The position numbers were made by a program, and so were the translations under genes. Positions 16,293 through 24,460 of a stretch of DNA of 46,972 bases are shown piece by piece. Every line of letters starts with the position of its first letter. Positions within the stretch are counted from its first letter, which is position 1. The notes beneath the pieces were generated by a model that was not told where the DNA came from, did not search any database, and saw only the letters and a list, made by a program, of their open reading frames with translations. Origin of the DNA: Candidatus Anammoxibacter sp. (GTDB lineage: Bacteria; Planctomycetota; Brocadiia; Brocadiales; Anammoxibacteraceae); the NCBI GenBank assembly GCA_021777055.1, contig JAIQZO010000087.1, positions 1 to 46,972 on the forward strand, in the 5' to 3' direction.

Positions 16293-16913
16293 TTGAAACT
16301 GGTCCAAACAAGGGGTTTTAAGACCTTGGTTGAAGGTCTCTGGGCAAATAACCCGACATTTAGGATGATGTTAGGTATATGTTCGACCTTAGCAGTTACT
16401 AATAGCGTGCGAAATTCACTGGCAATGAGCATTGCCGTTGTCTTTGTAATTACCCTCAGCTCGCTAACCGTATCGCTAATGCGTAACATAATTCCTCGAA
16501 GGGTAAGGATGGCGGTTTATACGCTTATTATTGCAACATATGTTATATTTGTTGACCAATATCTAAGGGCATACTTTCCTGACATTAGTGAGCAAATAGG
16601 ACCTTATGTTGGTCTGATAATAACAAACTGCATAGTTATGGGAAGGTGTGAGTCGTTTGCATCAGGGAACAATCTGTGGCTTTCGGTGCTTGATGCTGTG
16701 GGTGTAGGTGTGGGTTATGCCATATCTTTGCTTTTTATTGCTGTAATACGGGAAGTTCTTGGATTTGGTACCATATTAGGTTATCAGGTATTATGGGACA
16801 GTTGGGAAGGTTGGGTTATTATGGTAATGTCTCCCGGTGCCTTTATTGTTCTAGGGGTATTTATCTGGATACTGCGTGCCATAGCAAAACCACAGATGAC
16901 AAAATCTATGTGA
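16293..16913 (+). CDS. nqrD: Na+-translocating NADH:quinone oxidoreductase subunit D
   Basis: A 206-residue membrane protein of the NqrD/RnfE family with six hydrophobic helices. Two conserved cysteines, C30 in LGICSTLAVT and C113 in TNCIVMGR, match the positions that ligate the intramembrane [2Fe-2S] centre shared with NqrE. It begins with TTG at 16293, supported by a strong ribosome site (aggag, 9 nt upstream) and by the family N-terminus. It helps move electrons across the membrane and is part of the sodium path. Confidence 0.93.
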   Translation: MKLVQTRGFKTLVEGLWANNPTFRMMLGICSTLAVTNSVRNSLAMSIAVVFVITLSSLTVSLMRNIIPRRVRMAVYTLIIATYVIFVDQYLRAYFPDISEQIGPYVGLIITNCIVMGRCESFASGNNLWLSVLDAVGVGVGYAISLLFIAVIREVLGFGTILGYQVLWDSWEGWVIMVMSPGAFIVLGVFIWILRAIAKPQMTKSM

Positions 16914-17221
16914 TGTTTTATCTGGAAATATTATTACTATAAAACAGGTAGTTGTATTGTGTATTTTTTATAGTTTAACCGTTCAGAGGTTTAGGGTTGA
17001 AAGGTTCAGAGGTTTAGAAAATAAATAAACAATTAAGGGGCGTATGTTAACGATTGATTTGAAGTTCTTATAGAGGCTTTATGAGAACATATTAATTTGC
17101 AGAACTCTGAACGTTGAACCATAAACGTTTTAGCTATTTAACCATTATATAAATAGTGTTTTGTGACATTTCAGCTAAATAGTTACAAAAAACCTTTTAT
17201 TAATAAAGAGGGCCTTTTAAT
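16914..17221. repeat. 308-bp gap holding an inverted heptamer element
   Basis: The left arm (16977-17015) is made of ggttcag/aggttta units. The right arm (about 17102-17130) contains gaactctgaacgttgaacc. The arms are imperfect reverse complements, in the same family as 12017-12116. The motif taaatagttac follows at 17176-17186. No gene is present. Confidence 0.75.
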
Positions 17222-17803
17222 ATGGATCTTTTTATGATATTTTTTGCATCAATATTTGTTAATAATCTGGCACTGACTTACTTTTTGGGAATGTGCCCGT
17301 TTATATCTGTTTCGGGTGATCTCAAAACGGCTTTTGGAATGGGAATGGCTGTTACCTTTGTAATCACTCTCACGGCGGGAATTAATTCCCTCTTATATAA
17401 TTTTGTACTCGTACCGTTTGAAGTAGAATACCTACAATACGTTGCATTTATTATTGTTATTGCTGCCACGGTTCAAGTAGTGGAGCTGCTGATTGAACGA
17501 TTCTCTCCGGTATTGTATATCAATATGGGTGTTTTTCTACCATTGATAACAGTTAACTGCGCAATCCTCGGACTCTCTCTCTTTATGATAGTTAGAGATT
17601 ACTCTTTTGCTGAGAGTGTTGTGTTTGGTTTTGGTGGGGGGGTAGGGTGGCTTGTTGCCATAATGGGAATGGCTGGTATCAGGACCAGATTAAGATTTTC
17701 AAACGTGCCGGAAGCACTGAAGGGCGCTGGGATCACAATGATTGTTACAGGTATAATGGCCCTTGGTTTTATGGGTTTTGCAGGTATGGTAAATGTTCAG
17801 TAA
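17222..17803 (+). CDS. nqrE: Na+-translocating NADH:quinone oxidoreductase subunit E
   Basis: A 193-residue membrane protein of the NqrE/RnfA family, with six helices in inverted topology to NqrD. C25 (FLGMCPF) and C113 (TVNCAILG) complete the intramembrane iron-sulfur site with NqrD. The C-terminal stretch FGGGVGWLVAIMGMAGIR then NVPEALKGAGI is the NqrE rather than the RnfA form. Ribosome site agaggg lies shortly before ATG 17222. Confidence 0.93.
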   Translation: MDLFMIFFASIFVNNLALTYFLGMCPFISVSGDLKTAFGMGMAVTFVITLTAGINSLLYNFVLVPFEVEYLQYVAFIIVIAATVQVVELLIERFSPVLYINMGVFLPLITVNCAILGLSLFMIVRDYSFAESVVFGFGGGVGWLVAIMGMAGIRTRLRFSNVPEALKGAGITMIVTGIMALGFMGFAGMVNVQ

Positions 17804-17910
17804 GTAGTAACTCTGTTGAAGATTGAAAGTTTTTGATAGGGCAGAGTAATTTGCGTTTAACTTCTCTGATAGCTTGCTAGAGTGCAGTGAAATCTTTGCT
17901 TTACTTTTAT

Positions 17911-17950
17911 CTTCAGCCTTCAGTCTTCAGCCTATTTACCTGAGTATCAG
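17911..17950. repeat. Heptamer run (cttcagc) between nqrE and nqrF
   Basis: It contains cttcagccttcagtcttcag then cctatttacctgagta, nearly the same as the right arm at 2561-2590 and the end at 7010-7032. It fills much of the 188-bp gap between nqrE and nqrF. A partner arm is not clear. Confidence 0.75.
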
Positions 17951-17991
17951 TTTTAGTAAATATTACAATCTAGATTTTTGATTATTAATAA

Positions 17992-19074
17992 ATGATATAC
18001 GCTAGCCCGTTAATAGTATTAGTTGGTATTGCCGCAGTCCTTGGTATTATACTTGCCTTGGCAGATCATTTCTTTGCAAACTACGGTGAGTGCAGAATAG
18101 ATATCAATGATGATAAAGAATTTACAGTAAAAGGAGGTAATACTCTTTTAGCTGGCTTGCTTGATAATAAGATCTTTCTGCCCTCAGCTTGTGGGGGAAA
18201 GGCGACTTGTGGATTCTGTAAATGTCAGGTCAAGAGTGGCGGGGGGGCTATACTTCCCACTGAATTGCCTTTCTTGTCTAAGCTAGAGAAAAAAGACGGA
18301 ACCAGGATGGCATGCCAAATCAAGGTACGTTCTGATATTGATATATCAATACCGGAAACATTACTTTCTGTTAAGGAGTTTAGGGCTAGGGTAGAAGAGA
18401 TCAATGACCTTACACATGATATTAAAGAAGCGGTGTTGAAGTTGGAGGAACCGGAAACAATCTCTTTTAAGCCAGGGCAATATATACAATATCAGGTACC
18501 TGATACGGCTGAGTACAGGGCATATTCAGTATCATCCAAACCCAGCCAGAATGACCGAGTGGAGATAATTACCAGGCTTGTGCCTGAAGGTGTTTGTACA
18601 ACTTATTTGCACAATGTTCTGTCTGAAGGGGATGAAGCAATTATTACCGGACCTTACGGAGAGTTCTATCTCCAGGAAGATTCTGAAAAAGAGATTGTCT
18701 GTATAGCAGGGGGGTCGGGTCTTGCACCCATTAAATCTATTGTGTTTCACATGTTTGAGAAAGGAACCAGTAGGAAAATAACATTTTTCTTTGGTGCAAG
18801 GGGGGTTAAGGATCTATACTACCGCGAGGAATTTGAAAAATTAGCAGAAGAGCATGAAAACTTTAATTATGTTCCTGCTTTATCCAATCCTGCCCAGTCG
18901 GATAATTGGACAGGGGAGACGGGGTTTGTTCATCTATGCTTAGAAAAGTATCTTGATAAAACGAGTGAAAAAGAGGGATACCTTTGCGGTCCTCCAGTCA
19001 TGATTGATGCATCTGTTTCAGTTCTCAAGGAGCTTGGTATTAAGGATAAAGATATATATTTTGATAAATTCTAA
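17992..19074 (+). CDS. nqrF: Na+-translocating NADH:quinone oxidoreductase subunit F
   Basis: A 360-residue NADH-oxidising subunit. It has one N-terminal membrane helix (1-25), then a plant-type [2Fe-2S] ferredoxin domain with C67, C73, C76 and C108 (ACGGKATCGFCKC, MACQ). A ferredoxin-reductase module follows: FAD motif RAYSVSS, NADH motif GGSGLAPIKS and C-terminal CGPPVM. It takes two electrons from NADH and passes them through FAD and the cluster into the complex. Its presence, with no RnfB, marks the complex as Nqr-type. ATG 17992 has no clear ribosome site. The bcp-like gene follows after 16 bp. Confidence 0.95.
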   Translation: MIYASPLIVLVGIAAVLGIILALADHFFANYGECRIDINDDKEFTVKGGNTLLAGLLDNKIFLPSACGGKATCGFCKCQVKSGGGAILPTELPFLSKLEKKDGTRMACQIKVRSDIDISIPETLLSVKEFRARVEEINDLTHDIKEAVLKLEEPETISFKPGQYIQYQVPDTAEYRAYSVSSKPSQNDRVEIITRLVPEGVCTTYLHNVLSEGDEAIITGPYGEFYLQEDSEKEIVCIAGGSGLAPIKSIVFHMFEKGTSRKITFFFGARGVKDLYYREEFEKLAEEHENFNYVPALSNPAQSDNWTGETGFVHLCLEKYLDKTSEKEGYLCGPPVMIDASVSVLKELGIKDKDIYFDKF

Positions 19075-19090
19075 AAATTAAGGAGAATAT

Positions 19091-19546
19091 ATGCTTAAAG
19101 AAGGAGATAAAGCCCCGGATTTTAAGTTAACAGCTGATGATGATAGTGTTGTTTCGCTGAAGGATTTTAAAGGAAAGACGGTCGTGTTATACTTTTACCC
19201 TAAGGACAATACATCTGGTTGTACTAAAGAGGCATCTGGTTTTAAAGAGGCACTGGATGCATTTGAGGAAAAGGACACAGTGATCCTCGGAGTAAGTAAA
19301 GATTCTGTCAAATCTCATAAAAAATTCAAAGAGAAACTGGAACTACCGTTTCTACTCTTGAGTGATGAAGAGTTAAATGTATGTAATGCATATGATGTCT
19401 GGAAAGAGAAGACCGTTTGTGGCAGAACAAGTATGGGGATAGAGAGATCAACCTTTGTTATAGATCCAAAGGGTAAAATAAAGAAAATCTTCCCTAAAGT
19501 TAAAGTTGCCGGACATGTTGAGGACGTTTTGAAAGAGATTGAGTAG
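19091..19546 (+). CDS. bcp: PrxQ/Bcp-type thiol peroxiredoxin
   Basis: A 151-residue AhpC/TSA-fold peroxiredoxin. The peroxidatic cysteine is C44 in YPKDNTSGCTKEA; the usual TPGC is TSGC here. The resolving cysteine that many PrxQ enzymes have five residues later is S49 (EASGF). Cysteines at NVCNAY (about 97) and TVCGRT (about 108) could act instead. It reduces peroxides with thioredoxin or glutaredoxin as donor, matching the TrxB and CPTC genes upstream. Ribosome site aaggag; probably co-transcribed with nqrF. Confidence 0.92.
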   Translation: MLKEGDKAPDFKLTADDDSVVSLKDFKGKTVVLYFYPKDNTSGCTKEASGFKEALDAFEEKDTVILGVSKDSVKSHKKFKEKLELPFLLLSDEELNVCNAYDVWKEKTVCGRTSMGIERSTFVIDPKGKIKKIFPKVKVAGHVEDVLKEIE

Positions 19547-19562
19547 ATGCTCGTATAGAGTA

Positions 19563-19595
19563 TTGCCGGAGCATTTTGTGAACGTGCTCCGGCAA
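19563..19595. terminator. Strong hairpin between convergent genes
   Basis: Arms 19563-19573 (ttgccggagca) and 19585-19595 are perfect reverse complements with an 11-base loop. It lies between the converging bcp and gpmI stops, so it can serve both strands. There is no long T-run on either side, so termination may be partial. Confidence 0.65.
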
Positions 19596-19615
19596 AAGTT
19601 TCCCAGCATAAAAGA

Positions 19616-21244
19616 TTACTTCATGTTAAACGTTATCAGGGATGGGTCATAATCGTCTGGCTTTTCAAATCCTAGTAAATTACAGATTGTTGCAGCAACA
19701 CTGCTTAGCCCGGGGTTCTCAATGTTTGCCATTTTATATTCATTATTATATCCATAATCCATAATGATAAACGGTACCTTGTTTAATGTGTGGGAGGTCT
19801 TAACGGTCTTGACTCCATCCTTTACCACATAGAGCTCGTCCGCATTTCCGTGGTCAGCAGTAATAATGGCAATACCGCCAAGTTCTTTCAGCTTCTCTAA
19901 AAGTTTACCAACACATGTATCAACAACTGTTACCGCCTCTACAACAGCAGGGGCAACACCTGTATGCCCAACCATATCTCCGTTTGCAAAGTTCAGACGT
20001 CCGAAATCATAATCGCCAGATTCAAGCAACTCTATAGTCTTGTCAGTTATCTCATAGGCTTTCATCTTTGGAATCTGATCAAACTGTACCTTGTCAGATG
20101 GGATCTCTTTATATGTCTCAAGTTTCTCATCGATATACCCAGAGCTGTTGCCGTTCCAAAAGTATGTTACATGTCCATATTTTTGCGTTTCAGATATTGC
20201 AAACATTCTGACATTTTCTTCTGCAAGGTATTCACTAACCGAATTATCTATTAGAGGGGGTTCAACTAGGAAATTTTTAGGTACCTTTTCGTCTGAATCG
20301 TACTCCATTATACCGCCAAATAATAGATCCGGAACAACACCACGATCAAACTTATCAAACTCGTCTCCCGAATCAAATGCCTGTGAGATCTCTATGGCGC
20401 GGTCACCTCTAAAATTAAAAAGAATAACTGAATCACCATCCTTCATGGCACCTACCGGTTTATCTTCATCATCAACAATAACAAAGGCGTCCATATTTTG
20501 ATCATCAATGTCCTGAGAATAGGCTTCCTCAATTGCATCTCTACACGATTTAACATGCTTGCCGACGCCTTTAACATGGGCATCCCAACCCTTTTTTACT
20601 ACATTCCAATCTGCTCCATAACGATCCATTGTGACATTCATCCTTCCTCCGCCTGAAGCTATTACGTAATCAAACCCGGTTTGCTCCCTTATTTTCTTTA
20701 GAAGTGCTTCAGTAGGATTTATGTAGTTCAGTGCAGATCGAGGAGGAACATCTCTTCCATCAAGAAGGGGGTGTACACGCACCTTTTCTATATTGAGTTC
20801 TGCCAGTTTATTAACCATTCCATAAAGATGATCTGTATTTGAATGTACATTTGCGTCTGAAAGCAATCCTATAAAATGAACTGCTCCGCCATTTTTTGCC
20901 CTTTCTAAAACATTATTCCATAACTTGCTTCTAAAAACATTTCCGGATTCAAAGTCTGAGTTTACCCTTTTTGCCCCTTGTGCGAAGACCCTTCCTGCAC
21001 CAAGGGCATTGTGCCCAACCTCGCTATTTCCCATATCTTTGTCTGATGGAAGACCAACCGCTTTTCCATGGGCGGTAAGAGAAGTATAGAATTTAGAACT
21101 AAAAAGTGCGTCCAGGTTTGGTGTGTCTGCGACATACACTGCGTTGCTTTCATCCGTGCGTCCCAATCCAATTCCGTCCATAATAATAAGTAATACAGGA
21201 GCACTACGACGTGTAAATGTTGACAATTTTTTGAGTTTTCCCAT
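19616..21244 (-). CDS. gpmI: 2,3-bisphosphoglycerate-independent phosphoglycerate mutase
   Basis: A 542-residue cytoplasmic enzyme that interconverts 3- and 2-phosphoglycerate with two Mn ions. Alkaline-phosphatase-type metal motifs are present: IIMDGIGLG near the start, DMGNSEVGH with the phosphorylated serine S74, SDANVHSNTDHL, HPLLDGRDVPPRS, and C-terminal ITADHGNAD and SHTLNKVPF. It is slightly longer at the N-terminus than most relatives (about 510 residues); no internal ATG fits better. It converges on bcp and sits 70 bp after the exported unknown gene, with which it may form a unit. Confidence 0.96.
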   Translation of the reverse strand: MGKLKKLSTFTRRSAPVLLIIMDGIGLGRTDESNAVYVADTPNLDALFSSKFYTSLTAHGKAVGLPSDKDMGNSEVGHNALGAGRVFAQGAKRVNSDFESGNVFRSKLWNNVLERAKNGGAVHFIGLLSDANVHSNTDHLYGMVNKLAELNIEKVRVHPLLDGRDVPPRSALNYINPTEALLKKIREQTGFDYVIASGGGRMNVTMDRYGADWNVVKKGWDAHVKGVGKHVKSCRDAIEEAYSQDIDDQNMDAFVIVDDEDKPVGAMKDGDSVILFNFRGDRAIEISQAFDSGDEFDKFDRGVVPDLLFGGIMEYDSDEKVPKNFLVEPPLIDNSVSEYLAEENVRMFAISETQKYGHVTYFWNGNSSGYIDEKLETYKEIPSDKVQFDQIPKMKAYEITDKTIELLESGDYDFGRLNFANGDMVGHTGVAPAVVEAVTVVDTCVGKLLEKLKELGGIAIITADHGNADELYVVKDGVKTVKTSHTLNKVPFIIMDYGYNNEYKMANIENPGLSSVAATICNLLGFEKPDDYDPSLITFNMK

Positions 21245-21314
21245 TATATTCCTCTATGATATTATTAATTTATAAAAATTGTTTTGAAAAAGAATAGAGA
21301 GATGAGTCAGAATT

Positions 21315-22070
21315 TTATTCTGAATTTTGTATCTTTAATTCTGTGTTCTCGTTTATTATTTTTTTAAATTCGTCCAGCTCTTCCAGGTTATCATATCCGT
21401 TCTCTTTTAATAAACTATAAATTTGTTCCGGATTATCTGTAATATCTTTTTTTAATTCCTGAACCTTTCCAATAAGCTTTTTGATCTTTCTATCCATTAA
21501 CGGAATAACAATTGGTTTCAGAATTTTCATAAGGACACCGATAACAAGATTATCTATCTTTGCGTAAACTTTTGCATCCATAAAAACTAAATTATCGGAT
21601 TCCTCTACAGTTCGAAACTTTGTCAAGACCAACCCACTACCTATCAAATTTATCAGTAGTCCGTCATATTTTCCATTTCCATAAAAATATCGTTGATTTG
21701 CGTCAGAAAAAACCTCTTCGTAACGGCCTGTAAGACCTTTGTTATCATCAAAGGTGTATGTATCTTTATCACCAGGATTAATTACATAATTCCCAATCTT
21801 CATTGCCCTTAGGGCGGCAGATAGAAAAATTGGATGGTCAAACAAAAAAAGTAAAATAGGTTCCTTAACCTCGAATTTTATATCTCTTAAAGTACGTATT
21901 ACAGTATTATTTTCAACTATTGTCTTTACTTTATCTTTTTTTTCCGGTTTTAATGACTCATAATCTATAGTAAACTCCGTTTCAGCCTTTTTATTATCCT
22001 TTCCATTTGCCATACTAATGCAAACGAAAAGAATAATTAACAATACAAATGCCTTTAATAGTTTATCCAT
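21315..22070 (-). CDS. Exported protein of unknown function
   Basis: A 251-residue protein with a clear signal peptide (MDKLLKAFVLLIILFVCISMANG). The mature part has an alternating pattern suggesting a beta-rich ligand-binding core (DKDTYTFDDNKGLTGRYEEVF, then LINLIGSGLVLTKFRTVEES). An amphipathic helix with IGVLMKILKPIVIPLMDRKIKK and a charged tail follow. The layout of strands plus a long C-terminal helix recalls lipid-binding SRPBCC proteins, but the resemblance is weak. It is upstream of gpmI in the same direction. Function unknown. Confidence 0.7.
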   Translation of the reverse strand: MDKLLKAFVLLIILFVCISMANGKDNKKAETEFTIDYESLKPEKKDKVKTIVENNTVIRTLRDIKFEVKEPILLFLFDHPIFLSAALRAMKIGNYVINPGDKDTYTFDDNKGLTGRYEEVFSDANQRYFYGNGKYDGLLINLIGSGLVLTKFRTVEESDNLVFMDAKVYAKIDNLVIGVLMKILKPIVIPLMDRKIKKLIGKVQELKKDITDNPEQIYSLLKENGYDNLEELDEFKKIINENTELKIQNSE

Positions 22071-22114
22071 TTAAAAATATTTATCCCAAGTAGGGGGGGA
22101 GGAGAGCAATTAAA

Positions 22115-22157
22115 GAGTGAAAAGTTAAAAGTGCAAAGTGCAAAGTGCAAAGTGAAA
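22115..22157. repeat. Tandem heptamer aaagtgc
   Basis: Units gtgcaaa repeat three times without change (about 22131-22152), flanked by degenerate aaaagtt/gagtgaa units. It sits 45 bp upstream of the exported-protein start codon and 78 bp past the regulator gene stop. Confidence 0.85.
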
Positions 22158-22234
22158 TTCTATATTTATATTTTTAGATTTGCTGTAACATGCACTTGCA
22201 ACATACTATATCAATTATTAATTCTCCAGTTTGT

Positions 22235-22906
22235 TTATATTTTCAATCCCGCTGCAACATCTTGTAATAATTCAATATTTAAGATAGAAATCTTATTTTT
22301 TTCACTAGAAATAATCTTTTTATCCTTAAATTTCTTTAATGTCCTGGATAAAGTTTCGCTTACAGTTCCTAATTTCTGTGCTAATTCAAGCTTCTTCATC
22401 TTCAGGTCAAATGTCATTGTTCCATTTGCTGAACATATGTCCAGCAAATATTTTGCCAAGCGTGCAGATATCTCTTTTATGGAAAGATCCTCTATTCTCA
22501 TATTAAACTCTCTGAGCTTGTTTGATAAAGCTCCAAGCATTTTCAAGCTCATTTCTGGATTCTCTTTTATTAGCTCAACAAAGTTTCTTTTCCTTATAAA
22601 CAATAATTTTGCCGGTGAAATTGTCATAGCATATGCGGGATATGCCTTACCTGAAAACATTGCAGCTTCAGCAAACATACTTTCTGCTTCACAAATATGC
22701 AGTACATGCTCTTTTCCTTCGGGTGAAAGTTTATAAATCTTCACTCTGCCTGAAACTACAAAATAGAAACCGGTAGCTTCCTCATTTTCAGAAAAGACAG
22801 TTACACCTGTGGCATACTCTTTTGGTGATACAGCACTAGTTATCTTATTTAGATCATTATCTGTGAGTCCTGTAAAAAAAGGTATTTTTTTTAAAAAGTT
22901 AATCAT
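22235..22906 (-). CDS. Crp/Fnr family transcription regulator
   Basis: A 223-residue regulator. The N-terminal cyclic-nucleotide-type beta barrel (about 5-120) contains VFSENEEATGFYFVVSGRVKIYK and FAEAAMFSGKAYPAYA. A long dimer helix follows, and then a winged helix-turn-helix with LAQKLGTVSETLSRTLKKF, where E and R positions fit recognition of a TTGAT-type half-site. No N-terminal cysteine cluster is present, so it is not an oxygen-sensing FNR. Dnr/Nnr-type regulators of nitrogen-oxide metabolism look like this, but the signal is unknown. It is divergent from HU. No matching operator was identified with confidence. Confidence 0.9.
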   Translation of the reverse strand: MINFLKKIPFFTGLTDNDLNKITSAVSPKEYATGVTVFSENEEATGFYFVVSGRVKIYKLSPEGKEHVLHICEAESMFAEAAMFSGKAYPAYAMTISPAKLLFIRKRNFVELIKENPEMSLKMLGALSNKLREFNMRIEDLSIKEISARLAKYLLDICSANGTMTFDLKMKKLELAQKLGTVSETLSRTLKKFKDKKIISSEKNKISILNIELLQDVAAGLKI

Positions 22907-23134
22907 CTTTAAAGTTCAGTAAAGTTCGAATAGAATTTAGCAGCACAATGTAACATAATATTTATTATCAGACGTTAAAAAATTTTTGCCCACTATTGTG
23001 TATTTTAGGCTTTTTAAAGATTTTAGTGTTGATTCCTTATTGTAAAATTTTGTTGCTTCTTTTAGTAATTTATGGTTTATTATCGGATTAAATAAATTTC
23101 TCGTAACATACGTATATAAGGAGCTGTATAAAAG

Positions 23135-23437
23135 GTGATGCATAAAACTGATCTAATTGAAGCGATAACAAAGGATACTGAAATTTCAAAGGCAGACACG
23201 GCAAAAGTTGTAAATTCTTTGTTTGAAACCATTGCGCTCTCTTTAAAAAAGGGCGAATCTGTTTCTATTATAGGCTTTGGCGGTTTTCGCGTTACAAAAC
23301 TAAAAGCAAGAAAAGGGAGAGACCTCCATACAGGTGAAACTATAAAAATACCCGCAAGAAAAGCCCCGAAGTTTAAAGCGTCATCAACTCTTAAATTACT
23401 TGTACGAGGAAAAGCTTCTAATAAGAAGAAAAAATAA
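23135..23437 (+). CDS. HU/IHF family DNA-binding protein
   Basis: About 100 residues. It matches HU/IHF along the full length: KTDLIEAITKDTEISKADTAKVV helices, the GFGGFRV turn, and the DNA-binding arm with TGETIKIPARKAPKFKAS. The lysine-rich tail (SNKKKK) is an extra. It bends DNA and shapes the nucleoid. Start is GTG 23135 (aaggag 11 nt upstream) or ATG 23138. It ends one base before the convergent murQ stop. Confidence 0.94.
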   Translation: MMHKTDLIEAITKDTEISKADTAKVVNSLFETIALSLKKGESVSIIGFGGFRVTKLKARKGRDLHTGETIKIPARKAPKFKASSTLKLLVRGKASNKKKK

Positions 23438-23438
23438 T

Positions 23439-24374
23439 TTATAATTTTTCCAACTTTTCCAACACAGTATCCAAACGATTCGCGGATGCTTGCAGCACTT
23501 TTTCTGCCTCTTTTTGAGACAAGCTGCATTTGTGCATGACTACGGCGGTCTTAACAGAACCGCCGGCAAACGTTAGCAATTCAAAACTTCTTTTCCTGTT
23601 TAATCCAGTCAAGCTAGCAATAATACGAGCAGCTCTGTCTCGTAATTTATCATTTGTAGCCTTAACATCAATCATTAAATTCTCATAAACTTTACCCATT
23701 CTTATCATAAGTGTAGTAGATATAGTATTGAGCACAAGTTTTGTTGCGGTTCCAGCTTTCATTCGTGTTGACCCAGTAAGGATTTCCGGACCAGTTGGAA
23801 TAACAATAAGATGATCAACGTTTTCGGGTCTTAAAACTTCAGTACATGATAACAACCCTGTGAAAATTGATTGCTGTTTCTGTTTTGCATACGAAAGCGC
23901 GCCCAATACATATGGAGTGCTTCCCCCTGCTGCGATACCAAGGATTGTGTCATTCTCTGTCAGCATTAATATGTCAAGTTCTTCTCTGGCTCCATCATGT
24001 TTATCTTCCTTGCCTTCACTTGATACCCTTAACGCAGAGTCTCCACCAGCTATTATCCCCACTATTCGTCCCGGTTTTTCATGGAAAGTCGGAGGAATTT
24101 CAGATGCATCCAACACACCAAGACGCCCTGAAGTGCCAGCTCCCACATAGATTAAACGTCCACCATTTTTAAAACGAGATTCTACAATTTCTATAAATTT
24201 TGATAAACACTCTTCCGCTTTTTCCAAAGCCTGAAAAACCGCCATGTTTTCCCTATTAATGGCAGTTACACATTCCTCTATAGAAAATTTATGTAGAAAC
24301 TCTGTGTTTCTGTTTCTTTTCTCTGTCTCAAGAAACGAACGGTCCGGTGGTAAATCTGCAAATAATTGTGACAT
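23439..24374 (-). CDS. murQ: N-acetylmuramic acid 6-phosphate etherase
   Basis: A 311-residue SIS-domain lyase that splits MurNAc-6-phosphate into GlcNAc-6-phosphate and lactate. Signature blocks are RLIYVGAGTSGRLGVLDASE (the last E acts in catalysis), FHEKPGRIVGIIAGGD, GIAAGGSTPYV and TGSTRMKAGTATK. The C-terminal helical domain follows. Its substrate is made by AnmK, encoded just upstream, and both act in recycling of cell-wall anhydro-sugars. The 84-bp gap to anmK is filled by heptamers. Confidence 0.96.
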   Translation of the reverse strand: MSQLFADLPPDRSFLETEKRNRNTEFLHKFSIEECVTAINRENMAVFQALEKAEECLSKFIEIVESRFKNGGRLIYVGAGTSGRLGVLDASEIPPTFHEKPGRIVGIIAGGDSALRVSSEGKEDKHDGAREELDILMLTENDTILGIAAGGSTPYVLGALSYAKQKQQSIFTGLLSCTEVLRPENVDHLIVIPTGPEILTGSTRMKAGTATKLVLNTISTTLMIRMGKVYENLMIDVKATNDKLRDRAARIIASLTGLNRKRSFELLTFAGGSVKTAVVMHKCSLSQKEAEKVLQASANRLDTVLEKLEKL

Positions 24375-24405
24375 TAGAATCTTCTTCGCCCCTCTTCTGG
24401 CAATA

Positions 24406-24460
24406 AACTTGTAACTTGTAACTTTTAGCTTTTAACTTTTAGCTTTTAACTTTTAACTTT
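24406..24460. repeat. Tandem heptamer run (taacttt/tagcttt)
   Basis: About seven units alternate acttgta, cttttag and cttttaa in the murQ-anmK gap. The run reaches into the anmK TAA stop (24461-24459), so insertion or expansion occurred right at the gene end. Confidence 0.85.

Noticed and set aside
12720..19074. Classification of the cluster as a plain Rnf complex
   Set aside because: RnfB is missing, NqrF is present with its ferredoxin domain, and NqrB and NqrE have Nqr-type signatures.
22131..22736. 201-codon plus-strand frame
   Set aside because: Antisense to the Crp/Fnr gene and begins inside a heptamer run.
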